The notes: generated from the letters alone by a model not told the origin. Numbered from the stretch's first letter, positions 1 through 9,540 are shown. The stretch is 64,000 nt of DNA from Phytopseudomonas flavescens (GCF_900100535.1 NZ_FNDG01000001.1:1-64000), one strand, 5' to 3'. Program-made: numbers and translations.

Positions 1-2
1 CG

Positions 3-353
3 CTGCGCTACTACCGCGGCCTGGGCATACGGATTACTCGCATCATGACCGACAATGGCGTCTGCTACCGATCCAAGCGCTTCCGGCGTTTGGTGCGCAG
101 GCTTGGCTTGCGTCATCTGTGGACCAAACCCTACACACCGCGCACCAACGGCAAGGCCGAGCGATTCATCCAGACCAGCTTGCGCGAGTGGGCGTATGCC
201 TGCAGCTATGACACTTCAGAGCAACGGGCCGCCCACCTGCTACCTTGGCTTCATCATTACAACTGGCACCGACCTCACGCCAGCCTAGGCTACCTACCAC
301 CCATCAGTCGCGCGCCACTTCCACTGAACAACGTACTGGGTTTACACAGCTAG
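3..353 (+). CDS. IS481-like transposase, C-terminal fragment (cut by window start)
   Basis: The reading frame is already open at the first bases and ends at a TAG at 351-353, so only the last ~116 residues are present. They carry the end of an rve-type integrase core: MTDNGVCYRSKRF holds one catalytic Asp, and the segment TPRTNGKAERFIQ followed by the YNWHRPHASLGYLPP tail is typical of IS481/IS3-type transposases, which cut and join insertion-sequence ends. The rest of the element lies outside the window. No terminal inverted repeat was recognised between the stop and the next gene. It may be a whole element or a remnant. Confidence 0.8.
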   Translation: MRYYRGLGIRITRIMTDNGVCYRSKRFRRLVRRLGLRHLWTKPYTPRTNGKAERFIQTSLREWAYACSYDTSEQRAAHLLPWLHHYNWHRPHASLGYLPPISRAPLPLNNVLGLHS

Positions 354-534
354 CGCTGAACGCCCCGCCTGGGCCCGGGCGAGCCGATACCGCGGTCCGG
401 CACGGCGGCCATGCCGGCAGTACGCCTGCAGGCCGTCGCCCGGCTCATAAATCGGTGGAACGGAAATACCCGCTCACCGCTCTTACAGAACCACACGCCA
501 CGCGTCCCTCACGTGCAGCACTCGCCTTGATGAT

Positions 535-3045
535 ATGGACCAGTTGACCCGCATCGCTCCCGGAAACAGTACCGCCCAGCCCCTCGACTTCCTGGCCAGC
601 GGCGGCCGAGTCGGCGAATTGCTGAGCGGCATGGGGGCGGACTCGCCACTGGGTACGCCCGCCGACTGGCCACCCAGCCTCAAGACCCTGATGGCCACCG
701 TGCTGCCGGTGAAGGCGCAGATCGTGCTGTTCTGGGGCCCGCACTACATCGCCCTGTACAACGATGCCTATGCGCCGACCATCGGCAACAAGCACCCGCG
801 CGCCCTCGGCCGCCCGGCCGTGGAAAGCTGGACGGAGCTGTGGGACGATCTCGAACCGCTGCTGCGTGGCGTGCGCGAAACCGGCGAGACCTTCTCGGCG
901 AAGGACCGGCCCTTCCGCATCGAACGCCACGGGCGTAGCGAGGCCGTCTATTTCGATGTCTCCTACTCGGCGGTGCGCGACGCTGATGGGTCGGTGAGTG
1001 GCGTGCTCTGCGTGGTCAGCGAAACCACCCAGCGGGTCCAGTTCGAGCGTCGCCAGACATTCCTGCTCGAGCTGGATCGGCTGCTGCCAGCGCTGCGCGA
1101 ACCGGACGAGGTGCATGCCCTGGTTCTGCCGAAACTGCGTGAAGAGCTGCACGCGTCGCAGGTGTACTTCGCCCGGCCGCACGCTGGCGACGCGACCTTC
1201 GCCCTGCACCAGGACGCGCCTGCGCAGCCACGCGACGGTATCCACGGCCTGCGCTACAACTCATCGGAAAGCGACCTTCTGCTCGGCGGCCAGCCGCTGG
1301 TGCGCCAGGGCGCCCAGGGCCAACGCACGGGGCTGCATGTGCCAGTGGTTCTCCAGCAAAGGCTCGAGTCGGTACTGGTGATCGAGCACGAATACGCGCA
1401 CGCGTACTCGGAGCACGAAGTGCAACTGGCCGAAGAAACCGCCAAGCTGGCCTGGGCCTGGGTCGCGCGGGCCCAGGCCGAAGCCGCCTTGCGAACCAGC
1501 TCCGCGCAGTTGTCAGCGATGTTCGACCAGGCCAGCGCCGGTATCGCCGTGTGCGATGACGACTGGACGCTGACGCGGGTCAATGACCGCTACTGCGAGA
1601 TCGTCGGGCGTAGCCGTGCCGACCTGCTCGGTCGCGGCTTGCATGACCTCGGCCCGTCAGATGAAGCCCGCGCCCGCGAGCGCAGCCTGCGCCACGGGCA
1701 GCAATTCGAGAGCACCAGTGCTCACCGTCGACCGGACGGCACTCTGGTCTGGACCCAGAATCACGTGACGCCCCTTCTCGATGAGCAGCGCACCATCACC
1801 GGGACGATCTGCGTCTGCGTGGACATCAGCGAACGGGTGCGGGTCGAGGCCGAACTTCGCGCGCTGAACGAGGGCCTGGAAGACCGCGTGGCCGACATGC
1901 TCACGCAACGCGAGACGGCGGTGGCGCAGCTTCACGAGACGCACAAGATGGATCTCGTCGGTCAGCTCACAGGCGGCTTCGCCCATGATTTCAACAACCT
2001 GCTGACGCCCATCATGGCGTCGATAGAACTCACCCGCCGGCGGCTACCAGACGACCGCTGCAGCAAGCTGCTGGACGGCGCCCTGCAGGCGGCGGACCGG
2101 GCACGCAGCCTGGTCGAACGGCTGCTTACCTTCGCCCGGCGGCAGACGCTCAAGCCCCAGGCGGTGTCGCTTGCCACGCTGATCGGCGACATGCGCGATC
2201 TGATTCAGGGTTCGGTCGGCCCCATGGTCGAGGTGACCACCGCCATCGCGGATGACCTGCCGACCGTTTTCATGGACGCCCATCAACTGGAACTCGCCCT
2301 CCTCAACCTGGCAGTCAATGCCCGCGACGCCATGGTCGATGGCGGCCGCCTGGAAATCGTCGCCAAACTGGATGAACTCGAGGACGGCACCGTGCAAGGC
2401 CTGGGCGGCGGTCAGTACGCATGCCTGATGGTCACGGACAACGGCAGCGGAATGGACGAGGAAACGCTACGCCGCTGCATGGAACCCTTCTATTCCACCA
2501 AGGACGTCGGCAAGGGCACCGGCCTCGGCCTGCCCATGGTTCAGGGGCTGCTGGTGCAATCGGGCGGCGGCTTCGAGATCGCCTCGCAAGAAGGGCAAGG
2601 CACGCGGGTGAGCCTGTGGCTGCCGATCACCGACGCCCCGGCCAGGCGCGACGGCAGCCCGCGCGAACAGGACGTGCCGCTCGCCATACGGCCCACCCAC
2701 GTCCTGCTGGTCGACGATGAAGACCTGGTGCGCGACACCACCCGCCTGCACTTGCAGGAGCTCGGCTACGAGGTGAGCGACACCCACTGCGCGGCAGCAG
2801 CCCTGGAGCTGATCGACGCCGGACTCGAGCCCGACATACTGGTGACCGATCACATCATGGCGAACAAGACCGGCGCACAGCTGGCTCAGGAGCTGCGGCA
2901 GCGACTCCCCGGCCTCCCGGTGTTGATCATCACGGGATACGCCGACCTGACGCCGCAACAGATCAGCCATTTCGAGGTACTGGCCAAACCCTTCCGACGA
3001 CGTGACCTGGCCACCCGTCTGGCCCAACTGGTGGAGGCGAGATAG
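535..3045 (+). CDS. Hybrid sensor histidine kinase with C-terminal receiver
   Basis: Cytoplasmic 836-residue sensor kinase with no membrane segment. In order: a PAS-like domain (about 40-165), a GAF-like region (about 175-330), a second PAS (about 330-450), a short coiled linker, and a HisKA domain with phosphoacceptor His484 in GGFAHDFNNLL. A HATPase follows, with N box (LNLAVNARDAM) and G boxes (DNGSGMD, GKGTGLGLPM). The receiver begins near 722 with VLLVDDED, acceptor Asp772 in ILVTDHIM and the conserved Lys in LAKPF. It probably autophosphorylates and passes phosphate to its own receiver. No output partner is adjacent. The ATG at 535 lacks a clear Shine-Dalgarno, so the start is less certain than the body. 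Confidence 0.9.
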   Translation: MDQLTRIAPGNSTAQPLDFLASGGRVGELLSGMGADSPLGTPADWPPSLKTLMATVLPVKAQIVLFWGPHYIALYNDAYAPTIGNKHPRALGRPAVESWTELWDDLEPLLRGVRETGETFSAKDRPFRIERHGRSEAVYFDVSYSAVRDADGSVSGVLCVVSETTQRVQFERRQTFLLELDRLLPALREPDEVHALVLPKLREELHASQVYFARPHAGDATFALHQDAPAQPRDGIHGLRYNSSESDLLLGGQPLVRQGAQGQRTGLHVPVVLQQRLESVLVIEHEYAHAYSEHEVQLAEETAKLAWAWVARAQAEAALRTSSAQLSAMFDQASAGIAVCDDDWTLTRVNDRYCEIVGRSRADLLGRGLHDLGPSDEARARERSLRHGQQFESTSAHRRPDGTLVWTQNHVTPLLDEQRTITGTICVCVDISERVRVEAELRALNEGLEDRVADMLTQRETAVAQLHETHKMDLVGQLTGGFAHDFNNLLTPIMASIELTRRRLPDDRCSKLLDGALQAADRARSLVERLLTFARRQTLKPQAVSLATLIGDMRDLIQGSVGPMVEVTTAIADDLPTVFMDAHQLELALLNLAVNARDAMVDGGRLEIVAKLDELEDGTVQGLGGGQYACLMVTDNGSGMDEETLRRCMEPFYSTKDVGKGTGLGLPMVQGLLVQSGGGFEIASQEGQGTRVSLWLPITDAPARRDGSPREQDVPLAIRPTHVLLVDDEDLVRDTTRLHLQELGYEVSDTHCAAAALELIDAGLEPDILVTDHIMANKTGAQLAQELRQRLPGLPVLIITGYADLTPQQISHFEVLAKPFRRRDLATRLAQLVEAR

Positions 3046-3138
3046 GCGCCGAGGGTAGGCGGTTAATTGTTCGGTCGCCAACTTGCATGACGCGCATTCA
3101 TTGCCTTGGCTGTTATAACACCGCTCAACTCGCGCAAA

Positions 3139-3240
3139 CGCCAACTTATTGCCGCCAACAATGCCTACATATACATCAACACTTATCATTGCCGGTAACT
3201 AACTGCACGAAATGCAGATAAGTTGGCGCTGCTTTTTTGT
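3139..3240 (+). ncRNA. Possible small RNA or long-stem terminator
   Basis: CGCCAACTTAT at 3139-3149 is exactly complementary to ATAAGTTGGCG at 3218-3228, and the right arm is followed by GCTGC and a run of six T at 3233-3238. The ~68 nt enclosed contain a smaller CTGC/GCAG hairpin. The arrangement resembles a structured transcript ending in an intrinsic terminator. It could equally be an unusual terminator for the upstream kinase. No promoter was identified with confidence. Confidence 0.3.
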
Positions 3241-3472
3241 CTATTCAATAACCCCTGACGACGGATCGACTGCGCCACCCCTGCTCTAAGCGTGCTTCCG
3301 GGCACGCGTCGAGTGCATGCAATCGACGCCATTGAACAGGGCTGGCGATAATATTCCGTTACACCTATACCGTCCGTCTTTTATAAAAAATTTTGCTAGA
3401 ACCAATTCGATAAAAGTTGCTTAGTATTGCCGAGGCCAAGCCTCGCATGCCCCCTTCATCAGGAGATGTAAA

Positions 3473-3751
3473 ATGCCCGAAAGCAATCCTCGACTCTTCG
3501 TCAACGATCGTGCAAAAGCATTGGAAGCAGGGCTGGAACGAACCGCGCAAGCCAGGCCAGGCGGCTGTCCTGGGTAAGAGGCAATACCCCCATGGTTAGG
3601 CAGCCTGCCTAACTTCCGTTCGTTCCAGAACGGCGACAAGTGCATCAACGAGGTTATCAACACGGTTTACCGTCTACCTCGCTATCACGTTACCGATCTC
3701 TTTCTGAATTCAGGTCACTGGACCTCAATCAACTCCTTACCGTGGCCGTAA
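3473..3751 (+). pseudogene. Possibly broken small ORF with internal in-frame stop
   Basis: An ATG at 3473 follows AGGAG (3461-3465) at normal spacing. The frame runs 34 codons to TAA at 3575, then stays open in the same frame for 57 more codons to TAA at 3749. The second half (for example LPNFRSFQNGDKCINEV and YHVTDLFLNSGHW) has a protein-like composition. This looks like one gene of ~91 codons interrupted by a nonsense change, or two short ORFs. I do not recognise the family. The stretch is visibly more AT-rich than its neighbours, which suggests acquisition. Confidence 0.25.
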
Positions 3752-3767
3752 CCGAAGAATAAACAAC

Positions 3768-4052
3768 ATGATCAAGACACTATGTTTGGACGCAATCAAC
3801 GCCCTGTACAACTTCATCAATCCGATCGTTGAACAACCACCGACTGAAGTTCCCTATCTGATGACCATCGAGCTCAGCCACCCGTTGGCCAAGGACTCGC
3901 TCGTCATCACCGGGACGCCCTGTTATGAAAACAAGAGTGCCCTGGAGATTCTCGAAACTCTAGAAGTCAAGCCTGTTCCCGACAACCAACCTTGCGAAAC
4001 GCCGTCCCCCATTTTTCAGCTTCACTGTTTGAATCAAGCCATGGAGCGTTGA
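3768..4052 (+). CDS. Hypothetical small protein, 94 aa
   Basis: An ATG-initiated frame of 94 residues with no recognised family. It has no signal peptide or membrane segment; the N-terminal half (IKTLCLDAINALYNFINPI) could be helical, and the rest is rich in Pro, Glu and Leu. Only a weak GAAG lies upstream. It starts 16 bases after the putative broken ORF at 3473-3751 and shares its lower GC, so the two may be parts of one acquired unit. It could also be a chance ORF. Confidence 0.35.
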   Translation: MIKTLCLDAINALYNFINPIVEQPPTEVPYLMTIELSHPLAKDSLVITGTPCYENKSALEILETLEVKPVPDNQPCETPSPIFQLHCLNQAMER

Positions 4053-4473
4053 AAAAGGCTGTATCCAACCGACACCAGACGCCACCCAGGCCGTGTGTCG
4101 GGGGGATCCTGTTGACGATGCTGCACACACCACACAGGCCTCGGTAGCGGCCGCCTCTCCCACGTCCTCTCCAGCAGCCAGGCGACAGGCGCAAAAGCAC
4201 CATTTGCCCTGGCTGCATCGCCTTGCCAGGGGCGCGCCACTTGCAGGCGCGGCCCCTTGCCGAGCCGTCGTTTGGTCGGCTGCAGCGCCTCAATCAGCAG
4301 CGACCGGACGAGCGGCGCGATGCACTCGGCACGAATGTCCGAAACTGTGCTGGCATGCGTCTGCCACGGGGTTATCGCCGTGGCGAATCGACGGCTGCGC
4401 GGGGTAATAAAGTCCGAACTTTTCGTCGTTTCGGCACCCTGTATGTGCAACTGCAACGACGTCTGGAACCCGC
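4053..4473 (+). other. Intergenic stretch with no supported gene
   Basis: Frames are open on both strands, but none has a ribosome site, a family resemblance or convincing composition. Nothing else was recognised. It presumably contains the promoter of the NUDIX gene. Confidence 0.4.
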
Positions 4474-4860
4474 ATGATCAAATCCGCCAAGCACCGCGCC
4501 ACCGTTATCTGCCACCAGCAGGGCAAAGTCCTGCTGGTGCGCAAGGCCGAGGCGAAGTGGACACTGCCCGGTGGCAAGATCGAGGCGAACGAAGGTCCGG
4601 CGCAAGCGGCGCTGCGCGAGCTTTTCGAAGAAACCGGACTGGACAGCGGAGCCATCGAGTTCCTTGCCCTGCATGAATTCGACAGCCGCCCCCACCACGT
4701 TTTCCGCGTGACCGTGCCGGATTCGTTGAATGCCAGGCCGCAGAACGAGATTGCCGACTGCCGCTGGTTTTCCTCGTTCGACCTGGACGAGGACATCAAG
4801 AAGCCGGCGCGTAAGTTGCTCGAGCTGTATTTCGCCGAAATCTGCCCGCGACCGGCGTGA
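4474..4860 (+). CDS. NUDIX hydrolase
   Basis: A 128-residue single-domain NUDIX protein. The NUDIX box is intact: GGKIEANEG, then RELFEETGL, matching G-x5-E-x7-REU-x-EE-x-G-U. These residues bind the metal and place the nucleophilic water that hydrolyses a nucleoside diphosphate linked to another moiety. The substrate cannot be told from sequence; small NUDIX proteins of this length include MutT-type housecleaning and ADP-ribose or dinucleotide hydrolases. It stands alone, with no operon partner. Confidence 0.85.
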   Translation: MIKSAKHRATVICHQQGKVLLVRKAEAKWTLPGGKIEANEGPAQAALRELFEETGLDSGAIEFLALHEFDSRPHHVFRVTVPDSLNARPQNEIADCRWFSSFDLDEDIKKPARKLLELYFAEICPRPA

Positions 4861-5066
4861 CCGCCTGCCTTCAGGACCCGCCGTGGCTGGTCATCTGGGC
4901 CAGGAACGATGCCAGCGGCCTTCACCGGCTGGCGAGCGCATGCCGAACATTGCTAGGAAAACGCAGCCGGCCGATACCCTCAGTCCGCTTCGTCAGCGGT
5001 GATCATCGGGTGGATAGGGTTGGGTTTCCCCGGCAGCTGCAACGGCGCGACCTGTCGGCAATCCGC

Positions 5067-5969
5067 TCAGCCTGCCGCACGCCCGGAAAAGCCTGCATGC
5101 TGGGCGCATTCGACGAAGCGTCGGTTGGCCAGCGACAGGTATTCGTTGGCCCGCCAGCACAACCTGAAGCTCAGGTTCAGCGCTGGCTCGAAGGGCACAC
5201 CGACGATACCGGGTTCGCCCTGCTGCACCGAGCGCAACAGGGTAGAGATGCCCAATCCATCGAAGGTCGCCCTGGTGACCAGCGACACGAAGTTGCTTTG
5301 CAGGGCGATGCGGTAGGTCACCCCGCCCTCAGCGCAAAAGGCATCGAGCAGGTGGCGCTGCAGAAAGCTCTGGTCGAACACCACCATATCCGCGTCCTGC
5401 AGACGCGCCGCCTCCAGTCGGGCCTCACCGGCCAGGGGATGCTGCTGGTTCATGCACAGCACCATTTCGTCAGTGCCGAGCAGCACCGATTCCCAGGCGC
5501 TGCCCACCCGCCGTGATTCGAGCAGGGCGAGGTCGATCTGCCGCGCCTCGAGCAGCCGGCCGATCTCGTCGGCACTGCCTTCGAATACGCTCATGACGAT
5601 GCCCGGATACGCCTGACGAAAGGCGCTGAGCAGCTCCGGCATGTAATGGATGCCGAACATCGGTGGCACGCCGAGGCGTATCTCGCCGCGCTGCAGATCG
5701 GCCATGTCACCCAGCTCCTGATGCGCCATATCCAGTTCCAGCAGCGCCTTGGCGACACGCTCCAGAAACACCTGGCCTTCGGCGGTAACGCTGATCTGCC
5801 GGGCCGCGCGGTTGAACAGCACCACGCCCAGCTCCTCTTCGAGGCGGGTCACGGCCATGCTCAGCGCTGGCTGGGCGATGTGCATCGCCTCGGCCGCTCG
5901 GGTGAAGCTGCCCAGCCGGGCGATTTCCACACAGCACTTCAATGCTCTCAGGTTCACGGCACGACCCAT
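5067..5969 (-). CDS. LysR-family transcriptional regulator
   Basis: A 300-residue LysR-type regulator. The N-terminal winged helix includes FTRAAEAMHIAQPALSMAV followed by RLEEELGVVLFNR, and the remainder is a periplasmic-binding-protein-like effector domain. It is divergent from the dehydrogenase gene at 6065. A LysR-type dyad (5976-5996) lies between them, so it probably controls that operon and its own gene in response to a pathway intermediate. The inducer is unknown. Confidence 0.9.
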   Translation of the reverse strand: MGRAVNLRALKCCVEIARLGSFTRAAEAMHIAQPALSMAVTRLEEELGVVLFNRAARQISVTAEGQVFLERVAKALLELDMAHQELGDMADLQRGEIRLGVPPMFGIHYMPELLSAFRQAYPGIVMSVFEGSADEIGRLLEARQIDLALLESRRVGSAWESVLLGTDEMVLCMNQQHPLAGEARLEAARLQDADMVVFDQSFLQRHLLDAFCAEGGVTYRIALQSNFVSLVTRATFDGLGISTLLRSVQQGEPGIVGVPFEPALNLSFRLCWRANEYLSLANRRFVECAQHAGFSGRAAG

Positions 5970-5975
5970 AACAAT

Positions 5976-5996
5976 TTGTGATGCAAAGCATCATAA
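5976..5996. promoter_or_regulatory. Probable LysR operator dyad
   Basis: TTGTGATGC - AAA - GCATCATAA forms a near-perfect dyad (8 of 9 positions) just upstream of the LysR start and ~70 bases before the divergent dehydrogenase. It contains the T-N11-A arrangement usual for LysR boxes. Confidence 0.5.
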
Positions 5997-6064
5997 CAAT
6001 ATATTTCTCATGATGACCCGACGCGCCTAGCATGCCGCCACCCCATCGGTCAGGAGTCCCCGCC

Positions 6065-6985
6065 ATGCCTATCGCCTTTATCGGTCTCGGACAGATGGGT
6101 CGGCCGATGGCCATCAACCTGCTCCACGATCACCCCGGCCTGCTGGTCAACTCCGCCAGTGGCCGCGCCTACCCCGAGTTCACCGGCCTGGGTGCCGAAG
6201 CCACCGAGGATCGGCGGCGCCTGGCAGGCTGCGACAAGGTGTTTTTGTCGCTACCCAATGCCGCGGTGATCAGAGAACTGCTGTTCGCCGCAGACGGCCT
6301 CGCGCAGTGGATGCGCCCGGGAAGCATCGTCATCGACACCAGCACCGTCGACTATCAGCAGACCCTGGAGATCGAAAGCGAACTGGCGACGCGTGGCATC
6401 CACTTCATGGATGCACCGGTGTCCGGCATGCCGTCACGGGCCGCCGACGGCACCCTGACGATCATGTGTGGCGGCAATGCAGCAGTGTTCGCGGATGTGC
6501 AGCCGTACCTGCAGAGCATGGCCACGACCATACTGCACATGGGCGCAGCGGGTAGCGGCCAACTGACCAAGCTGATCAACCAGCTGCTCTACGACATCAA
6601 TTGCGCAGCGCTGGCGGAAATTCTGCCGATGGCGGTCAAGCTCGGCCTGGATGCGGAGAAGGTCAGCGCCGTGATCAACAACGGCACCGGGCGCAGCCAT
6701 GCGTCCAGCTATTTTCTGCCGCACATACTCGCTGGCCGCTTCGACAGCGCCTACCCGCTCGATCACGCCTACAAGGACCTTACCAGTGCAGCACGCCTGA
6801 GCGCCGATCTGGGCATTCCCCTGCCGCTGCTCTCGGCCGCCACGGCGATCTACCAGACGGCCTTGCTGCAAGGCCATGGCAGCGACGACAAGGGCGCCAT
6901 GATCAAGGTCTACGAGCGGCTGCTGGGCGTGGAGTTTCGCGCCGCGCCGCCAGCCAGCCTGCCAGCACCAGTCCATCCCCACTGA
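6065..6985 (+). CDS. 3-hydroxyisobutyrate dehydrogenase-like NAD(P)-dependent oxidoreductase
   Basis: A 306-residue beta-hydroxyacid dehydrogenase. The Rossmann motif FIGLGQMGRPMA opens the protein, the substrate loop DAPVSGMPSRAADGTL sits near 120, and the catalytic Lys lies in GSGQLTKLINQLLY. The C-terminal helical domain includes LDHAYKDLTSAA. The family oxidises short beta-hydroxy acids to semialdehydes or reduces the reverse. I chose the ATG at 6065 because AGGAG precedes it and the Rossmann strand follows at once. It is the first gene of the LysR-divergent operon; the hydratase follows 24 bases later. Confidence 0.88.
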   Translation: MPIAFIGLGQMGRPMAINLLHDHPGLLVNSASGRAYPEFTGLGAEATEDRRRLAGCDKVFLSLPNAAVIRELLFAADGLAQWMRPGSIVIDTSTVDYQQTLEIESELATRGIHFMDAPVSGMPSRAADGTLTIMCGGNAAVFADVQPYLQSMATTILHMGAAGSGQLTKLINQLLYDINCAALAEILPMAVKLGLDAEKVSAVINNGTGRSHASSYFLPHILAGRFDSAYPLDHAYKDLTSAARLSADLGIPLPLLSAATAIYQTALLQGHGSDDKGAMIKVYERLLGVEFRAAPPASLPAPVHPH

Positions 6986-7009
6986 TCCGATCATCCACCA
7001 GGAACCACC

Positions 7010-7795
7010 CTGCAAGACGATGCGTTCGACCCTGCGGCTACCGCCGCGCTGCTGCTGACAACCTGGCGCGCCGCAACGCTGCTCGACAGCCTGCCCGTCG
7101 CGCTGCGCCCGCATACCCTGCAACAGGGTTACGCCGTGCAGGACTGCCTGTTCAAGGCAGCCGGCGGTAGCCGAGCCGGCTGGAAGCTGGGCGTCGGCAG
7201 CCCAGCGGCCATGCGCGCTGCGCAACTGTCGCGGCCGCTGATAGGCCAGCTGGAAGCGGCTCGCTGCCACCCCAGCGGTGCACGGCTGCATCTCCCCATG
7301 AACGGGCCACTGACCATCGAATGCGAGATCGCCTTGGTGCTCGCCCGGGATATCGAACCGCTGCCGGGCCGTGGCGTACAGCCCGATGACATCCGCCACA
7401 CCTGCCTGACCTTCGAGGTGGTGCGCTCACGCTTCATCGACCGCAAGCGTGTCGGCTGGCCGAGCTTCACGGCGGACAACGTCGGCTTCGAAGCACTGAT
7501 CATCGGCCCGCCCGCCTGCACAGGCCTCGACCTGCAGGTGCTGCGCGAACTCGCGCAAACGACCCTGGTGCACCTGGATGGCGAGCCCGAAGCGCGCACG
7601 CTGCACGGCGATGCCGCCACCGATCCGCTGAACTCACTGGCGGCCCTCTACGCCCACGCCGCTGAACGGGGCGAGACGCTGCGCGCCGGCGACATCGTGT
7701 CCACCGGCGCGCTGTGCGAACCCTTCGATATCAGCGGCAGCGGCCACGAACTGGCGGTGCGTTACCCGAGCGGGGAATTGACGCTGCGGTGCTGA
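7010..7795 (+). CDS. 2-keto-4-pentenoate hydratase-like protein, apparent CTG start
   Basis: MhpD/FAH-fold family, 261 residues if started at CTG 7010. Family members add water to 2-hydroxypenta-2,4-dienoates or decarboxylate 4-oxalocrotonates in meta-cleavage pathways. Recognisable segments are LQQGYAVQD, GWKLGVGSPAA and CEIALVLARDI. The family N-terminus (Ala-rich helix, TWRAATLL) is encoded upstream of the first in-frame GTG (7136). Between the previous gene's stop (6983) and GTG 7136 there is no in-frame ATG, GTG or TTG. CTG 7010 lies 6 bases after AGGA. A GTG 7136 start would delete ~42 conserved residues. Confidence 0.78.
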   Translation: MQDDAFDPAATAALLLTTWRAATLLDSLPVALRPHTLQQGYAVQDCLFKAAGGSRAGWKLGVGSPAAMRAAQLSRPLIGQLEAARCHPSGARLHLPMNGPLTIECEIALVLARDIEPLPGRGVQPDDIRHTCLTFEVVRSRFIDRKRVGWPSFTADNVGFEALIIGPPACTGLDLQVLRELAQTTLVHLDGEPEARTLHGDAATDPLNSLAALYAHAAERGETLRAGDIVSTGALCEPFDISGSGHELAVRYPSGELTLRC

Positions 7796-8347
7796 TCAGC
7801 CACGGCGGATCAGCGCCACCATCGCTTCGATGCCCTGCTTGAGAAACTGCCTGGCTGCTTCGTCCTGCAAGCGGCCCTCGCCAAGCTTCGCACCTACGCT
7901 ACCGATGACGATCTGCGGATAAGGCACCAGCAGCGCCTGCAGCGCCCAGAAAGATTCGTTGAGTTGCTGCTGGGCACGTACGCCACCGGTGAACGCCGGC
8001 GAGGCGGTGAAGGCGAGCACCGGCTTTTCCTTGAGAGGCGAGCGACCGTGGGGGCGGGACAGCCAGTCCAGGGTGTTCTTAATCACCCCCGACATGCCAT
8101 GGTTGTATTCCGGCGAGCCAAGCAGCACGCCATCAGCCCGCCGCGCCGCCTCGCGCAGCGCCCGGACGGCATCGGGCGTGGCGTCGCCATCGTGGTCTTC
8201 GTTGTACAGCGGGATGTCGTGCAGCGGCTGCAGGTGCAACCGCACACCGGCCGGGAGCAGTTCCTCGGCTGCCGTACGCAGGATGATTTCGTGGCTGGAG
8301 GCGCGGCGCAGACTGCCGCACAGCCCAAGCAGATGAAGAGTAGTCAT
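7796..8347 (-). CDS. NADPH-dependent FMN reductase family protein
   Basis: A 183-residue flavodoxin-like reductase. The phosphate-binding loop [11 protein letters not shown] is at the N-terminus, and the flavin-ring loop [18 protein letters not shown] is the family signature (ArsH/ChrR/SsuE type). These enzymes reduce FMN, quinones or other acceptors with NAD(P)H. The ATG overlaps the thiolase stop as ATGA (8344-8347), indicating translational coupling. It may supply reduced flavin or reduce quinonoid intermediates, but that is inference. An upstream in-frame extension into the thiolase gene is rejected. Confidence 0.85.
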   Translation of the reverse strand: MTTLHLLGLCGSLRRASSHEIILRTAAEELLPAGVRLHLQPLHDIPLYNEDHDGDATPDAVRALREAARRADGVLLGSPEYNHGMSGVIKNTLDWLSRPHGRSPLKEKPVLAFTASPAFTGGVRAQQQLNESFWALQALLVPYPQIVIGSVGAKLGEGRLQDEAARQFLKQGIEAMVALIRRG

Positions 8348-9540
8348 GGTCGTTGCACCTGATCCCGTTGTATGGCCAATGCCACGCCCTGGCCGCCACC
8401 GATACACAGGGTAGCGAGCCCACGGCGCAGGTCACGCCGCTGCATCTCGTGCACCAAGGTGACCAGCAGCCGGCAGCCGGATGCGCCCAGTGGATGACCC
8501 AGGGCGATCGCGCCCCCGTTGACGTTGACGCGTTGCAGATCCCACCCCAACTCACGCTGCAAGGCCAGGGCCTGCACGGCGAAGGCTTCGTTGGCTTCGA
8601 TCAGATCGAGTTGCTCCAGGCTCCAACCTGCCTTGTGCAGGCACAGGTCGGTGGCGAACACCGGGCCGATACCCATCACCGTCGGGTCGACACCGGCACT
8701 GGCGCACGCGACGACGCGCGCCATGACCGGCAGCCCCAGGGCTCGGGCCTTTTCCTCGCTCATCAGCATCACCGCTGCGGCGCCATCGTTCAGCGGTGAT
8801 GCATTTCCAGCGGTCACGCTGCCGGTGTCCAGGAAGGTCGCACGCAGGCGGGCCAGGCTTTCCAGCGAGGCGTTCGACATCGGTTGCTCGTCGCTGTCGA
8901 CCAGCAGCCGGGCACCGCGCTTGCCCTTCACGCTGACCGGGATGATCTCCTCGCGCAAGCGCCCATCGTTCTGCGCACGGACAGCCCGCTGCTGGGACTC
9001 CAGCGCGTAGGCGTCCTGCTGCTCGCGGGTGATGCCGTACTGCTCGGCCAGGTTTTCGGCGGTAATGCCCATGTGATAGTCGTTGAAGGCATCCCACAGA
9101 CCGTCGTGGAGCATGCTGTCCAACAACCGTGCATGGCCCGAGCGCAGACCGGCCCGTGCGCCATGCAACAGATAGGGCGCATTGCTCATGCTTTCCTGCC
9201 CGCCGGCAATCACCACCTCGGCATCGCCACAACGGATCGCCTGTGCCGCCAGCTGTACCGCTTTCAGGCCAGAACCGCAGACCTTGTTGAGGGTCATCGC
9301 CGGCACCGTGTAGGGGAGCCCACCGCGAATCGCGCTCTGCCGCGCCGGGTTCTGCCCGGCACCGGCAGTCAGCACCTGGCCCATGATCACTTCATTGACC
9401 TGATCGGCGGCCAGCCCGCTGCGTTCGAGCACGGCGCGGATGACCAGTGCCCCAAGCTCCACCGCCGATTCGTTGGCCAGAATTCCCTGAAAACGGCCGA
9501 TGGGGGTACGCGCTGCTGCCACGATTACCGCGTCGCTCAT
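8344..9540 (-). CDS. Acetyl-CoA acetyltransferase (thiolase)
   Basis: A 398-residue thiolase starting [19 protein letters not shown]. The nucleophilic Cys is in [15 protein letters not shown], the His in [15 protein letters not shown] and the second Cys in [11 protein letters not shown]. It cleaves a 3-oxoacyl-CoA with CoA, or condenses two acetyl-CoA. In this island it most likely performs the final thiolytic step that yields acetyl-CoA. The longer frame to 9684 is rejected because the family N-terminus coincides with ATG 9540. Confidence 0.93.
   Translation of the reverse strand: MSDAVIVAAARTPIGRFQGILANESAVELGALVIRAVLERSGLAADQVNEVIMGQVLTAGAGQNPARQSAIRGGLPYTVPAMTLNKVCGSGLKAVQLAAQAIRCGDAEVVIAGGQESMSNAPYLLHGARAGLRSGHARLLDSMLHDGLWDAFNDYHMGITAENLAEQYGITREQQDAYALESQQRAVRAQNDGRLREEIIPVSVKGKRGARLLVDSDEQPMSNASLESLARLRATFLDTGSVTAGNASPLNDGAAAVMLMSEEKARALGLPVMARVVACASAGVDPTVMGIGPVFATDLCLHKAGWSLEQLDLIEANEAFAVQALALQRELGWDLQRVNVNGGAIALGHPLGASGCRLLVTLVHEMQRRDLRRGLATLCIGGGQGVALAIQRDQVQRP

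Noticed and set aside
4034-4456. 140-aa leftward frame in the gap before the NUDIX gene
   Set aside because: No ribosome site, no family and no conserved-looking segments.
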